Below are positions 26,210-34,353 of a DNA stretch of 39,979 bases, piece by piece; the first letter of the stretch is position 1; the number at the start of each line of letters is the position of its first letter. The DNA is from Flavobacterium sp. (GTDB taxonomy: Bacteria > Bacteroidota > Bacteroidia > Flavobacteriales > Flavobacteriaceae). The notes below the pieces were generated by a model that worked only from the letters and a program-made list of their open reading frames with translations, ran no database searches and was not told the origin of the DNA. The DNA lies in NCBI GenBank assembly GCA_023251135.1, contig JAHEZJ010000040.1:1-39979 (forward strand). The letters run 5' to 3'. The translations under genes and the position numbers were made by a program.

Positions 26210-27268
26210 TTAGTTGATTATAATCTTTTTAGAAGTGTTGTTAATTTTTAAAATATAGTTTCCGGAAGTTAAGCCCGGTAAAGCGATTTTATTACCCTTG
26301 ACATCAAGAGGTTTGTAGCTTTTAACTAAACGGCCAGTCATGTCGTATAACTCAATTGTTTTTACCACTTCGTTTTTGCTTTCAACATACAAATAGTCGA
26401 TAGCAGGGTTTGGGTAAACTCTAATGCTTTCGGCAGCAGGTTTGTTCTCAATTCCTAAAGTTTGGACAGGTATTTTTACCACCTTACACTCTTTATCTTT
26501 AACGCCATTTCGATCGTAAATGCTTGCGTAGAGATTTCCATTGTAAATAGTGATTCCTTGTATAGGGCAATTTGCGCCAAAATCGTAGAATAGGGTTAGA
26601 TTGCCATCAGCAGCAGCTAAACGAGAAATGGTTTGACCCGAAGAAATGTATAAATCGCCATTTGAAGCAAAAGCGAAAAATTTGAATGTTACTTTTGGTT
26701 TTAAAGAGTAAGCGGTTTTTGTAAGCACACCGGCTGGATTTATTTTTTTTAGGAATTCATCCATGTATTCACCAACAATTAAATTTCCGGCTTTGTCAAA
26801 AATTATTCCTGTTGGAGATTTAAGAGTAGTGGGATCGTAAAAAAAAGTGCTGACTGTGCCTGTTGTGCTTATTTTTTTAATGTTACCGGAATTTAGTTCT
26901 GAATAAAAAACGTTTCCTGCTGCGTCGATTGCAATTCCATAGGGAGTTCCACTAGCAGCGTAACTCGTTGCAACACCGGCAGCTGTTATTTTGGTGACTT
27001 TGTTTCCATTAGCTTCGGTTATCCAAAGATTGTCATTACCGTCAATAGCGATTTGTTGTGGGGTAATATCCGCTGAAGCAAAAGTACTTTGCACAAGGCC
27101 AGGGGTTATTTTGGTAATTTTTTTAGTACTATAATCAGCAATGTATAAATTTCCGTTTGAATCAAATGCAATCCCGGATGCATCTGGAAGTTCTGTTACA
27201 TAATCAGAAGGGGTTTGAGCACTAAGGTTAAAGACGGATAATAAGGCTAAGAGTAGATTTTTTTTCAT
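26210..27268 (-). CDS. T9SS-exported NHL/Vgb-type beta-propeller protein, copy A
   Basis: 352 residues: signal peptide (to about 18, NLSAQ), six to seven repeats of the NHL/streptogramin-lyase-like type (SGIAFDSNGNLYIAD, QIAIDGNDNLWITE, YGIAIDAAGNVFYSE), then a type A type IX secretion sorting domain from about 283 (VYPNPAIDYLYVES ... GLTSGNYILKI) that would be cleaved after export. The fold is a beta-propeller; enzymatic activity is not predicted, since true Vgb catalytic residues were not traced. Probably attached to or released from the cell surface. Adjacent to a close paralog. Confidence 0.88.
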   Translation of the reverse strand: MKKNLLLALLSVFNLSAQTPSDYVTELPDASGIAFDSNGNLYIADYSTKKITKITPGLVQSTFASADITPQQIAIDGNDNLWITEANGNKVTKITAAGVATSYAASGTPYGIAIDAAGNVFYSELNSGNIKKISTTGTVSTFFYDPTTLKSPTGIIFDKAGNLIVGEYMDEFLKKINPAGVLTKTAYSLKPKVTFKFFAFASNGDLYISSGQTISRLAAADGNLTLFYDFGANCPIQGITIYNGNLYASIYDRNGVKDKECKVVKIPVQTLGIENKPAAESIRVYPNPAIDYLYVESKNEVVKTIELYDMTGRLVKSYKPLDVKGNKIALPGLTSGNYILKINNTSKKIIIN

Positions 27269-27286
27269 GATAAATTAATTTTGGTT

Positions 27287-27360
27287 TGTTGCGATTGCTT
27301 TTGTAACACAGTAGGAAATGATATTCGTATTGCGCGACAAAACAGAGTCATAAAAAAGCC
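27287..27360. repeat. Duplicated intergenic segment, copy A
   Basis: The upstream stretch of copy A (TTGCGATTGC ... GGAAATGATATTCG ... GTCATAAAAAA) has a close counterpart at 28569-28640, upstream of copy B, showing that the duplication took upstream DNA along with the gene. Confidence 0.75.
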
Positions 27361-27383
27361 CCATAAATTGGAGCTTTTTTTAG
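27352..27383 (-). terminator. Terminator after NHL gene copy B
   Basis: AAAAAGCCCCA pairs with TGGAGCTTTTT (one mismatch) around TAAAT. Confidence 0.8.
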
Positions 27384-27397
27384 TTTAATAGAAAGTA

Positions 27398-28462
27398 TTA
27401 CTTAATTATAATTTTTTTAGAGGTATTGTTGATTTTTAAAATATAGTTTCCGGAAGTTAAACCTGGTAAAGCGATTTTATTGCCTTTAACATCAAGTGGT
27501 TTATAACTTTTAACTACACGGCCAGTCATGTCGTACAACTCAATTGTTTTTATAACTTCGTTTTTGCTTTCAACATACAAATAATCGATGGCAGGGTTTG
27601 GATAGACTGTAATGCTTTCGGCATCAGGTTTGTTTATATCGGCAACTCCTAAAGTTTGGGTAGGTATTTTTACCACTTTATATTCTTTATCTTTAACACC
27701 ATTTCGATCGTAAATGCTTGCGTAGAGATTTTCGTTGTAAATAGCGATTCCTTTTGTATTATAATTTTTTCCAAAATCATAAAATAGACTTAGATTGTCA
27801 TTGGCAGCAGCTAAACGAAAAATTTTTTGATTTGAAGAAATGTACAAATCACCATTGGAAGCAAAAGCGAAAAATTTTTGTGTGAATTCATCTTTTAAAG
27901 AATAGGTGGTTTTGGTAAGCACACCGGCTGGATTTATTTTTTTAAGGAATCCATCCATGTAATCACCAACGATTAAATTTCCGGCTTTGTCAAAAATTAT
28001 TCCTGATGGAGATTCAAGAGTAGTGGGATCGTAAAAAAAAGTGCTGAGTGTGCCTGTTGTGCTTATTTTTTTTATGTTACCAGAATGTAGTTCTGAATAA
28101 AAAATGTTTCCGGCTGCATCAATCGCAATCCCAATTGGAGTTTCACTAGCAGCGTAACTCGTTATAACACCGGCAGCTGTTATTTTGGTGACTTTGTTTG
28201 CAGTACCTTCCGTTATCCAAAGGTTGCCATTAGCGTCAATAGCGATTTGTCGTGGGGAAATATCTGCTGAAGCAAAAGTACTTTGCACGAGGTTGGGAGT
28301 TACTTTGATGATTTTTTTAGTAAGAAGATCTGCAATATATAAGTTTCCGCCTGAATCAAATGCAATTCCGGATGAACTTGGAAGTTCAGCTACATAATCT
28401 GAAGCGGTTTGTGCACTAAGGCTAAAAACGGGTATCAGTGCTAGGAGTAGAATTTTTTTCAT
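27398..28462 (-). CDS. T9SS-exported NHL/Vgb-type beta-propeller protein, copy B
   Basis: 354 residues with the same plan as copy A: signal peptide, NHL-type repeats (SGIAFDSGGNLYIAD, GNLWITEGTANKV), and type A sorting domain. By eye most positions match copy A, and the C-terminal ~70 residues differ at only a few places. Copy B carries two extra residues (ADI) before the sorting domain. Copy B has a longer upstream region, about 85 bp missing from copy A. The two probably arose by tandem duplication and may have diverged in binding specificity. Confidence 0.88.
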   Translation of the reverse strand: MKKILLLALIPVFSLSAQTASDYVAELPSSSGIAFDSGGNLYIADLLTKKIIKVTPNLVQSTFASADISPRQIAIDANGNLWITEGTANKVTKITAAGVITSYAASETPIGIAIDAAGNIFYSELHSGNIKKISTTGTLSTFFYDPTTLESPSGIIFDKAGNLIVGDYMDGFLKKINPAGVLTKTTYSLKDEFTQKFFAFASNGDLYISSNQKIFRLAAANDNLSLFYDFGKNYNTKGIAIYNENLYASIYDRNGVKDKEYKVVKIPTQTLGVADINKPDAESITVYPNPAIDYLYVESKNEVIKTIELYDMTGRVVKSYKPLDVKGNKIALPGLTSGNYILKINNTSKKIIIK

Positions 28463-28568
28463 AGTAGTTAATTTTGATAAAAGTAAAATTTTAATGAAAA
28501 TTCTTACGCTGATTGTAGTAAATGCTGCTAATAATGTATTTTCCGTTATAAAAATGGATTTATTTGGT

Positions 28569-28640
28569 TTGCTGCGATTGCTTTAATAATACAATAGGAA
28601 ATGATATTCGCACAGATGACAAAATGGGGTCATAAAAAAA
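28569..28640. repeat. Duplicated intergenic segment, copy B
   Basis: Counterpart of 27287-27360, with TGCGATTGC, GGAAATGATATTCG and GTCATAAAAAA in the same order. It is separated from gene B by about 85 bp that have no match upstream of gene A. Confidence 0.75.
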
Positions 28641-28664
28641 GCTCCGGTTAGGGAGCTTTTTTTG
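28634..28664 (-). terminator. Terminator after the YiaA-like gene
   Basis: AAAAAGCTCC pairs with GGAGCTTTTT around GGTTAG, with A/T runs on both sides. Confidence 0.8.
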
Positions 28665-28708
28665 TGGTTTAATTTGGAAGTTGTTTTTGATTAAGTTCTG
28701 TCGAGATA

Positions 28709-29107
28709 TTATTGATCTGAAGAGTACGCCATATTGTCTCTCGTGTTTTTTTGTACTGAAATAGCACCAAAAAGGGCCAGTAAAAAAGCAAAAGCATAAA
28801 ACCCTTTTTCGCTTGGCAAGATCGTGGCATTCCAAAGACCCACGATTAATAAAACAATAGATAAAAGAGTTCCGAACCAGCAGATTCCGTAATACATATC
28901 GGTTACCGGAAGATTTTCCAATCTGTCTCTCACACTTTTTTGTAATGAAACTACGGCAAACAGTCCAAACATTAAAACGGTGAAATAATATCCTTTTTCA
29001 TTTAATAACATTTCGGCTCTGGCAAGTCCTACTATAAATCCAACTGTTCCTGCTCCAAGAGCTACCCAGGATGCCGCTATAAAGGCATTCGATGTTTTTT
29101 GTACCAT
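28709..29107 (-). CDS. YiaA/YiaB-type inner-membrane protein
   Basis: 132 residues from the ATG at 29107 (MVQKTSNAFIAASW); a longer in-frame start covers the promoter. Four hydrophobic helices are arranged as two similar pairs: W-x-ALGAGTVGFIVGL/YYFTVLMFGLFAVVSLQKSVRD and CWFGTLLSIVLLIVGLWNA/FYAFAFLLALFGAISVQKNTRD. The duplicated QKSVRD/QKNTRD ends fit the YiaAB two-helix domain. Function in cells is unknown. Confidence 0.82.
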   Translation of the reverse strand: MVQKTSNAFIAASWVALGAGTVGFIVGLARAEMLLNEKGYYFTVLMFGLFAVVSLQKSVRDRLENLPVTDMYYGICWFGTLLSIVLLIVGLWNATILPSEKGFYAFAFLLALFGAISVQKNTRDNMAYSSDQ

Positions 29108-29140
29108 AATTAGTGTAATAATTTTTTTTTGGTTGATGAA

Positions 29141-29175
29141 CAAATATAGATAAAATCAGTTCATATTAAAACAAA
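29141..29175 (-). promoter_or_regulatory. Promoter of the YiaA-like gene
   Basis: On the minus strand TTTG (29172-29175), 23 bases, then TATATTTG (29141-29148). The spacing is at the long end of the Bacteroidota range. It starts transcription about 30 bases before the chosen ATG. Confidence 0.6.
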
Positions 29176-29218
29176 CACGGGCAGTATTATTCAGTATAAT
29201 CTTCTAAAAATGTTAAAT

Positions 29219-29251
29219 AAAAAAAGCTCCAAATTATGGAGCTTTCTCGTT
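29219..29251 (-). terminator. Terminator after the DUF4252 operon
   Basis: AAAGCTCCA pairs with TGGAGCTTT around AATTA, in the gap after the second DUF4252 gene. Confidence 0.8.
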
Positions 29252-29268
29252 TTAATATAAGTAAGAAG

Positions 29269-29808
29269 TTATGGTTTCATCAACTGCTGTAAAGGCTTTA
29301 ATTGTTCCATATCAATTTTAGAGGCTTTCAAAACCGACATCAGGGTCATGATGTTGTTCGGATTCATGTTTTTTCCCAGTACACGCACCACTACAAAACC
29401 GCTTTCTTTTTTGTTGGCAAAAACCACAAACTCTTCGATATTGTCGTCAGGGCCTACATAGCTTATAGATGCTCCGTCTTTACCTGAGCCAACCTTCATC
29501 AATTCCTGGTATTTTGGATTTTTCAGGATCTCTTTTAGTTTGCCGCGTTCTGTTTCAAATTGTGCCTGATTTTTTGGTGTTTCTTTAAAAGCCAGGATAT
29601 TCATTTTGTCGAATGATTTTAAAGCTTCATTTTGTTCCGCAGATAATTTTGCTTTCTCCACATTTAAGATCGTTGACGAAATATCAAGTGCGATAAAATC
29701 TTTATTGTCTGTGTTTTCAACAAAATACTTCTGTAAGGAAGGAGTAGAATTACAACTTACTAAAGTTAGTAAAACTAAAAGGGCTGAGGTAATAACGTTT
29801 GCTTTCAT
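29269..29808 (-). CDS. DUF4252 lipoprotein
   Basis: 179 residues with a lipobox LVSC (Cys19). The rest has the DUF4252 plan: a helical middle and a C-terminal part with KESGFVVVRVLGKNMNPNNIMTLM, ending in LQQLMKP. DUF4252 is found mainly in Bacteroidota, and its biochemical role is unknown. It lies 1 bp after its non-lipidated paralog and is last in the sigma-factor operon. Confidence 0.85.
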   Translation of the reverse strand: MKANVITSALLVLLTLVSCNSTPSLQKYFVENTDNKDFIALDISSTILNVEKAKLSAEQNEALKSFDKMNILAFKETPKNQAQFETERGKLKEILKNPKYQELMKVGSGKDGASISYVGPDDNIEEFVVFANKKESGFVVVRVLGKNMNPNNIMTLMSVLKASKIDMEQLKPLQQLMKP

Positions 29809-29809
29809 C

Positions 29810-30337
29810 TTATTTTTTGCCTTTAGAAGCTTTTTTTAAGTCAGCACCACCTGGAAGCTGCATTTTATCTGTCAGTACTGAGATTTCGTTTAAGTCAAAA
29901 TTACCTGTAAGGGAAAGTAACACGCTTTCGTTGTTTTTTGCACCGTCAACAAACATAAGTAATTCTTTAATTTGCGTATCGCTTGCACCTGATCTTACCA
30001 TGATGCGTACATTTTTTCCGCTGTCGTTTACTTTCATAAGTTCTTCTAATCCGGCTGTTTTGATGTATTTGTCGGCAGAAGCTTTCATGTCGGCTTCGAC
30101 TTTAGGATTTTTAGTGGTAAACACTTTTAGGTAGTCTAACTTTTTAATTAAGTTAATGTATTGTTGGGTTTCTTTATCAGAAGCGTCAACTTTCACTTTG
30201 CTCATTAAATCGAACATTTTTTTGTTTACGATTACTGAGGTTACGTCGTCCTGACCATCAAATTTGTCAAATGCTCCCTGAGCATAAAAAGTATGGCTAA
30301 CGAATGCTAAAACTAGTGTTATGATAAAATTTTTCAT
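29810..30337 (-). CDS. DUF4252 protein, periplasmic
   Basis: 175 residues, with a cleavable signal peptide (to about 19, SHTFYAQG) and no lipobox. It carries SVIVNKKMFDLMSKVKVD and a basic C-terminus DLKKASKGKK; the overall plan is that of the DUF4252 gene downstream, so the two are paralogs with different anchoring. 16 bp after the putative anti-sigma gene, same strand. Confidence 0.85.
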   Translation of the reverse strand: MKNFIITLVLAFVSHTFYAQGAFDKFDGQDDVTSVIVNKKMFDLMSKVKVDASDKETQQYINLIKKLDYLKVFTTKNPKVEADMKASADKYIKTAGLEELMKVNDSGKNVRIMVRSGASDTQIKELLMFVDGAKNNESVLLSLTGNFDLNEISVLTDKMQLPGGADLKKASKGKK

Positions 30338-30353
30338 TTGGATTAAGATTTAA

Positions 30354-30812
30354 TTACTGTTTAAAAATTCTGTTTTTTGATTGTTCGTATTCTTTAATGT
30401 ATTGTACACTTTCGATACCTACATTAACATTGTTTGATAATAAAGCCAAAGCTTTTTGCGTTGCGGCAAGTGCTTCTTCCGGATTATCATAGGTTCCTAA
30501 TTCGGTTTGCGCTGTAACCGGAGTTACATTTTTTTCGCTCACATAAAAATAGGTTCCAACTCCTAGTAAAACAACAGCTGAAGCTGCAATCGATAACCAC
30601 GCTACTTTTCGTTTTTTAGTTTCTAGTGGTATTGTCTGCGTCGATTTCTGTTCTTTTACCTGAGAGAAATAACCAAACATAGGTTTGTATTGTTCCAAAT
30701 GCTGCGCAACATCCGGTGAAGAAAAATATTCTTTTAATTGATTTTCTTCGGCAATAGTTGTTTCTCCCTCAAAGTATTTTTCTAATATAATTTCTATTTT
30801 ACTGAATTCCAT
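30354..30812 (-). CDS. Putative anti-sigma factor (single membrane helix)
   Basis: 152 residues. About 65 cytoplasmic residues with EKYFEGETTIAEENQLKEYF, a motif seen in small anti-sigma-like proteins of Bacteroidota, are followed by one membrane helix (about 68-92) and a helical, largely alanine-rich periplasmic tail. The start overlaps the end of the sigma-factor gene by 14 bp, the classical sigma/anti-sigma arrangement. The zinc-binding HxxxCxxC motif of ZAS domains is absent, so it would be a different anti-sigma class. Confidence 0.75.
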   Translation of the reverse strand: MEFSKIEIILEKYFEGETTIAEENQLKEYFSSPDVAQHLEQYKPMFGYFSQVKEQKSTQTIPLETKKRKVAWLSIAASAVVLLGVGTYFYVSEKNVTPVTAQTELGTYDNPEEALAATQKALALLSNNVNVGIESVQYIKEYEQSKNRIFKQ

Positions 30813-31308
30813 AACTGTGTGTATTAACCATTGATTCTCTTATTTTTTTTCTCGCTCTTGAAAGTGCTACTCTGATAGCCGTTTCGTTCATATTGACAAT
30901 TTTTGCAATTTCATCAAATTCATATTGTTCTACATCCCGCAATTGAATTAAGATCTGTAATTGTTCGGGTAAGTGGCTTATAATTTTTTCAACCCATTCT
31001 AAACTATTCGAATCTTCCAGTTTCTTGTCCAGTTGAGGCTCCCGGTCGGTATAGTTATTATGGACAATTTTAAGATTTCCGGCTCTTTTTGATTTTAACT
31101 GATCCAGACAATAATTTTTAGTCATTGTCATCGCAACAGCTTCAACACTATTGTAAGTTTCAAGAGTATCTTTTTTGTTCCATAGTTTAACCATAATCTC
31201 CTGAGTGGCATCTTCGGCTTCTTCGGTACTGGTTAATAATCTTTTTGCCAGACGAAAAACTTTGTCTTTAAAAGGATTTATTAATTCTATAAACACATTC
31301 TGATTCAT
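30799..31308 (-). CDS. ECF-type RNA polymerase sigma factor
   Basis: 169 residues. Region 2 spans about 10-75 (VFRLAKRLL, then DATQEIMVKLWNKK) and region 4 about 110-160 (LPEQLQILIQLRDVEQYEF ... AIRVALSRARKKIRE) with the helix-turn-helix. Region 3 is lacking, as in all ECF factors. It should direct RNA polymerase to a small regulon, released when the membrane anti-sigma protein is inactivated. An ECF-like promoter lies about 37 bp upstream, suggesting self-activation. Confidence 0.92.
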   Translation of the reverse strand: MNQNVFIELINPFKDKVFRLAKRLLTSTEEAEDATQEIMVKLWNKKDTLETYNSVEAVAMTMTKNYCLDQLKSKRAGNLKIVHNNYTDREPQLDKKLEDSNSLEWVEKIISHLPEQLQILIQLRDVEQYEFDEIAKIVNMNETAIRVALSRARKKIRESMVNTHSYGIQ

Positions 31309-31344
31309 AAAATCTATTGGTTATTCGTTAGCTTATATAGTGAA

Positions 31345-31370
31345 GACGAGACACTATTATTTTTGTTACA
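31345..31370 (-). promoter_or_regulatory. Candidate ECF-dependent promoter (TGTAAC-N16-CGTC)
   Basis: On the minus strand TGTAAC (31365-31370), 16 bases, then CGTC (31345-31348). AAC and CGTC separated by 16-17 bases are the usual ECF recognition elements. It sits just before the ECF gene, with a leader of about 30 nt, and differs fully from the TAnnTTTG pattern elsewhere in the window. Confidence 0.6.
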
Positions 31371-31468
31371 CGGAGGTTTAAAAATTTTACAATAAAAAAG
31401 CAATAAAATTCTTAGAGTTAAAACTAAAGATAGTATTTTTACGTTAATACTACATAAGAGATCCCTAT

Positions 31469-32941
31469 ATGAAAACAATATTAAAGAGTGTACTGTTATT
31501 ATTTTTACTTGCTTTTTCTTTGCAATCCTGCGAAGATCAGGACGATGTAGCGGCTCCGGCCTCGTTACAGGTAAACGATTTTATCTGGAAAGGCTTGAAT
31601 CAGTTTTATTTATGGCAGGCTGATGTTCCTAATTTAGCCGATGACCGTTTTAGCGATCAGATAGCATTAAATAATTTTTTGAGTGGGTATTCTAAACCAC
31701 AGGATTTATTTCAGGATTTATTGAACAAACCTATAAGCAAGTTTCCAAAAGGTCAGGCGATTGATCGTTTTAGCTGGATTGTAGATGACTATACCGTTTT
31801 AGAGCAGGAACTTCAGGGAACTTCAAAAAATGCCGGTGTAGACTTTAGACTTAGCTACAAACCCGGAAGCACAACTGATTTAGTAGGTTATGTACGTTAT
31901 ATCATTCCTAATTCTGATGCTTCGAAAAAAGACATTAAAAGAGGGGACCTTTTTACCGGAGTGAATGGAACTTCATTGACGGTTTCCAATTATCAGGCAC
32001 TTTTGGCAGCTGACTCTTATACTTTAAATATGGCTTCCTATACCGGTACCAGTTTTGAAAGCAATGGAAAAACAGTTGCGTTGGTCAAAACAACTTTAGA
32101 TGAAAATCCGGTTTTTATCAATAGGGTTATTACAGCCGGAGGTCATAAAATTGGTTACCTGATGTATAATGGTTTTTATGCCAATTATGATTCGCAGCTT
32201 AATGCGGCTTTTGGCGAACTAAAAGCACAGGGTGTTACCGATTTTGTTTTAGATTTAAGATACAACGGTGGTGGCTCGATACAAACGGCAACTCGTTTGG
32301 CTAGTATGATTACAGGGCAGTTTACCAATAAGGTTTTTTCGAAAGAGAGATGGAATGCAAAAATCAACGAATTCTATGAAAGTGAAGACCCTGAATCATT
32401 GCTGAATAAGTTTGTAGATAAGATTGATGGTAATGCGATTAACAGTTTGAACCTGACCAAAATTTATATTATCACAACAAGTGGTACGGCTTCTGCAAGT
32501 GAATTGGTGATCAATGGGTTAGTGCCTTATATTTCAGTAATTCAGGTAGGAGAGACTACGGTTGGGAAAAACGTAGGATCGGTAACCTTATACGATTCTC
32601 CAACTTTTGGAAAAACAAACAGAAATCCAAATCACAAGTATGCGATGCAGCCTTTGGTGTTGAAAATTGTGAATGCTGCTGATTTTGGAGAGTACACAGA
32701 CGGTTTAAAACCAACGTATGAAAAACTGGAGCGTATTAGTAATTTAGGAGTTTTAGGAGATCCTACAGAGCCGTTGTTAAGTGTGGTGGTGTCTCAAATT
32801 ACCGGAGTCAGCGCGAAAAAAACAGGCGAGGACAGTGGGGTAGCTTTGAAAGGCTTTACAGATGCTAAAGCAATGGACGGAATTAAAAATCAAATGTACC
32901 TTGAAAAAGCTCCCGAGGGACTTTTACGAGCATTGAAATAA
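31469..32941 (+). CDS. S41-family peptidase lipoprotein (CtpA/Tsp-like)
   Basis: 490 residues. A lipobox LQSC gives Cys21. A PDZ-like region lies at about 120-200 (VRYIIPNSDASKKDIKRGDLF), and the catalytic core at 225-400. The nucleophile motif TSGTASASE (337-345) suggests Ser342, and VGKNVG gives Lys367, the expected Ser-Lys dyad; LDLRYNGGGS (261-270) is conserved in the family. It should cleave partly unfolded proteins near their C-terminus at a membrane surface. It starts 160 bp from the divergent sigma gene. No Bacteroidota promoter was clear. Confidence 0.9.
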   Translation: MKTILKSVLLLFLLAFSLQSCEDQDDVAAPASLQVNDFIWKGLNQFYLWQADVPNLADDRFSDQIALNNFLSGYSKPQDLFQDLLNKPISKFPKGQAIDRFSWIVDDYTVLEQELQGTSKNAGVDFRLSYKPGSTTDLVGYVRYIIPNSDASKKDIKRGDLFTGVNGTSLTVSNYQALLAADSYTLNMASYTGTSFESNGKTVALVKTTLDENPVFINRVITAGGHKIGYLMYNGFYANYDSQLNAAFGELKAQGVTDFVLDLRYNGGGSIQTATRLASMITGQFTNKVFSKERWNAKINEFYESEDPESLLNKFVDKIDGNAINSLNLTKIYIITTSGTASASELVINGLVPYISVIQVGETTVGKNVGSVTLYDSPTFGKTNRNPNHKYAMQPLVLKIVNAADFGEYTDGLKPTYEKLERISNLGVLGDPTEPLLSVVVSQITGVSAKKTGEDSGVALKGFTDAKAMDGIKNQMYLEKAPEGLLRALK

Positions 32942-33010
32942 AAAAAGGGGCAGTCTAAAGTATGAACTTTCTCTTATTATGTTATTGGTTTAAGTTTCTA
33001 CTTTAGTTCG

Positions 33011-33143
33011 ACGCGGATAAAACAGATTTACTTCGTAAAAACGCGGATAAAAACAGATTTTTTTCCTCATTTAAAAGTTTTTTTAATTTTTAGAATCCGC
33101 TTTTATCAGCGTCTTCGCGATAGCGAATCCGTCAAATCAGCGT
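33011..33143. repeat. Intergenic two-by-two inverted repeat (ACGCGGATAAAA...)
   Basis: ACGCGGATAAAACAGATTT (33011-33029) and ACGCGGATAAAAACAGATTT (33041-33060) are direct copies. To the right, AATCCGCTTTTATCAGCGT (33094-33112) and AATCCGTCAAATCAGCGT (33126-33143) are further copies in inverse orientation, with a TCGCGATAGCGA palindrome between them. Non-coding; it resembles dispersed elements in related genomes (memory, unchecked). Confidence 0.75.
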
Positions 33144-33221
33144 TGAATTAAGACGTATAATTTTTGCCGATCAATAAACTGCTTTTGGATTATAATTCAA
33201 TCTAAAATTATTTATAAAAAC

Positions 33222-33262
33222 AAAAGAGGCTGTCCTTACTTTTCGGACAGCCTCTTTTTTTT
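33222..33262. terminator. Strong bidirectional terminator between the S41 peptidase and btuG-like genes
   Basis: AAAAGAGGCTGTCC (33222-33235) pairs with GGACAGCCTCTTTT (33245-33258) around a nine-base loop, with A and T runs on both sides. Confidence 0.92.
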
Positions 33263-33290
33263 GGTCAAAAACCAAAACTAATTCTAAAAA

Positions 33291-34349
33291 TTAATCGTTG
33301 AAATAGAAACCGTTTGGTCCAACACCAACTGTTAATTCTTTTTGTAATGTTCCGCTTAAATTGTAGATGTAAGCTTTACTGTTTGATTTAAAATCACCTC
33401 CGTCAGCAATAAAGATTCTGTCATCTTTTACCGCAAAACCATACATTTTTCCGTAATCAGAAGTTGAAGTATATTGGAAAATTGGAGTAGTTGAAGCCGT
33501 AGTTGCAGTATAATCTATTGCATAAACTGCTGTATTTAAGGTGTAGTATATTTTGTTGTTGTAAATATCTAAGTTTTTAACTCCGTCAAGTGACTCCGGG
33601 AAAGTGATTTTAGTGATAGAGTTATCTGATAATTTTACTTTTACAATTTCGCTTCTTTCACCATAAGAACTTCTGATTGCGTATAAAATACCATCTTTCT
33701 CTTCCATGGTATCTGCTCCAAAACCAATAGTTAGTGAAGTTTCCAATTTGTTTGTAGCCGGATTAACCACAAGTAATTTGTCACTATTGTAAGGTTCTGT
33801 TACATAAAGCTTGTTGTTGTGAAGCTCGATATGGTTTGCTGTTGTATTTAATGGTATTGTCGTTTCTACTTTGTTGGTAGCTAAATTAATTACAGCGATA
33901 AAATCATCAGTGTTACCAGCCGGGTTTGTTTTAGACCAATACGTATTGGCATTCGTTACATAAGCCTTACCGTCTTTTACAACACCGTATCTTGGTGCAT
34001 TTAAACCCGTTTCAACTTTAGCTAATAGCTTAAAGCTATAACGGTCTACTACATTAATCACATTTGAACCACCGGCAATAATATAGGCCTTGTCTCCGTC
34101 AAAAAAGATGTTTTGAAGATATTTTCCAACAAAATCAGTAGTGTTTACTGTTTTGTAAGCATCTTTAGTGAAAGTGTTTAAATCGTCAGAGATGAAAGAA
34201 ACAGAACCACCGTCAGTAGAATTTCCTTCATTTAAGATGAAAATTCCGTTATCATAAACTCCTTTAGGATTGTCGGAGTCGTCGTCATTAGAACAAGAAA
34301 CAAAAAGCGATACGCTTAATGCCAATAAAAATAATCTAGTCAGTTTCAT
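33291..34349 (-). CDS. BtuG-like surface lipoprotein, beta-propeller
   Basis: 352 residues. Lipobox FVSC gives Cys19, followed by an acidic SNDDDSDN stretch, a common surface-export signal in Bacteroidota lipoproteins. The rest has seven or so YncE/DUF5074-like repeats (GDKAYIIAGGSNVINVVD, DGKAYVTNANTYW, NNKLYVTEPYN), i.e. a beta-propeller. It directly follows the BtuB-like receptor under a cobalamin riboswitch. Bacteroides BtuG is a seven-bladed propeller that captures B12 with very high affinity on the surface and docks to BtuB; the match in fold, anchor and location makes that role likely here, though the binding residues were not checked. Confidence 0.82.
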   Translation of the reverse strand: MKLTRLFLLALSVSLFVSCSNDDDSDNPKGVYDNGIFILNEGNSTDGGSVSFISDDLNTFTKDAYKTVNTTDFVGKYLQNIFFDGDKAYIIAGGSNVINVVDRYSFKLLAKVETGLNAPRYGVVKDGKAYVTNANTYWSKTNPAGNTDDFIAVINLATNKVETTIPLNTTANHIELHNNKLYVTEPYNSDKLLVVNPATNKLETSLTIGFGADTMEEKDGILYAIRSSYGERSEIVKVKLSDNSITKITFPESLDGVKNLDIYNNKIYYTLNTAVYAIDYTATTASTTPIFQYTSTSDYGKMYGFAVKDDRIFIADGGDFKSNSKAYIYNLSGTLQKELTVGVGPNGFYFND

Positions 34350-34353
34350 TATA

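Noticed and set aside
26210-28462. Virginiamycin B lyase (antibiotic resistance) function for the two propeller genes
   Set aside because: Only the propeller repeat pattern is shared; the export signal and T9SS domain argue for a surface role, and the catalytic residues were not confirmed.
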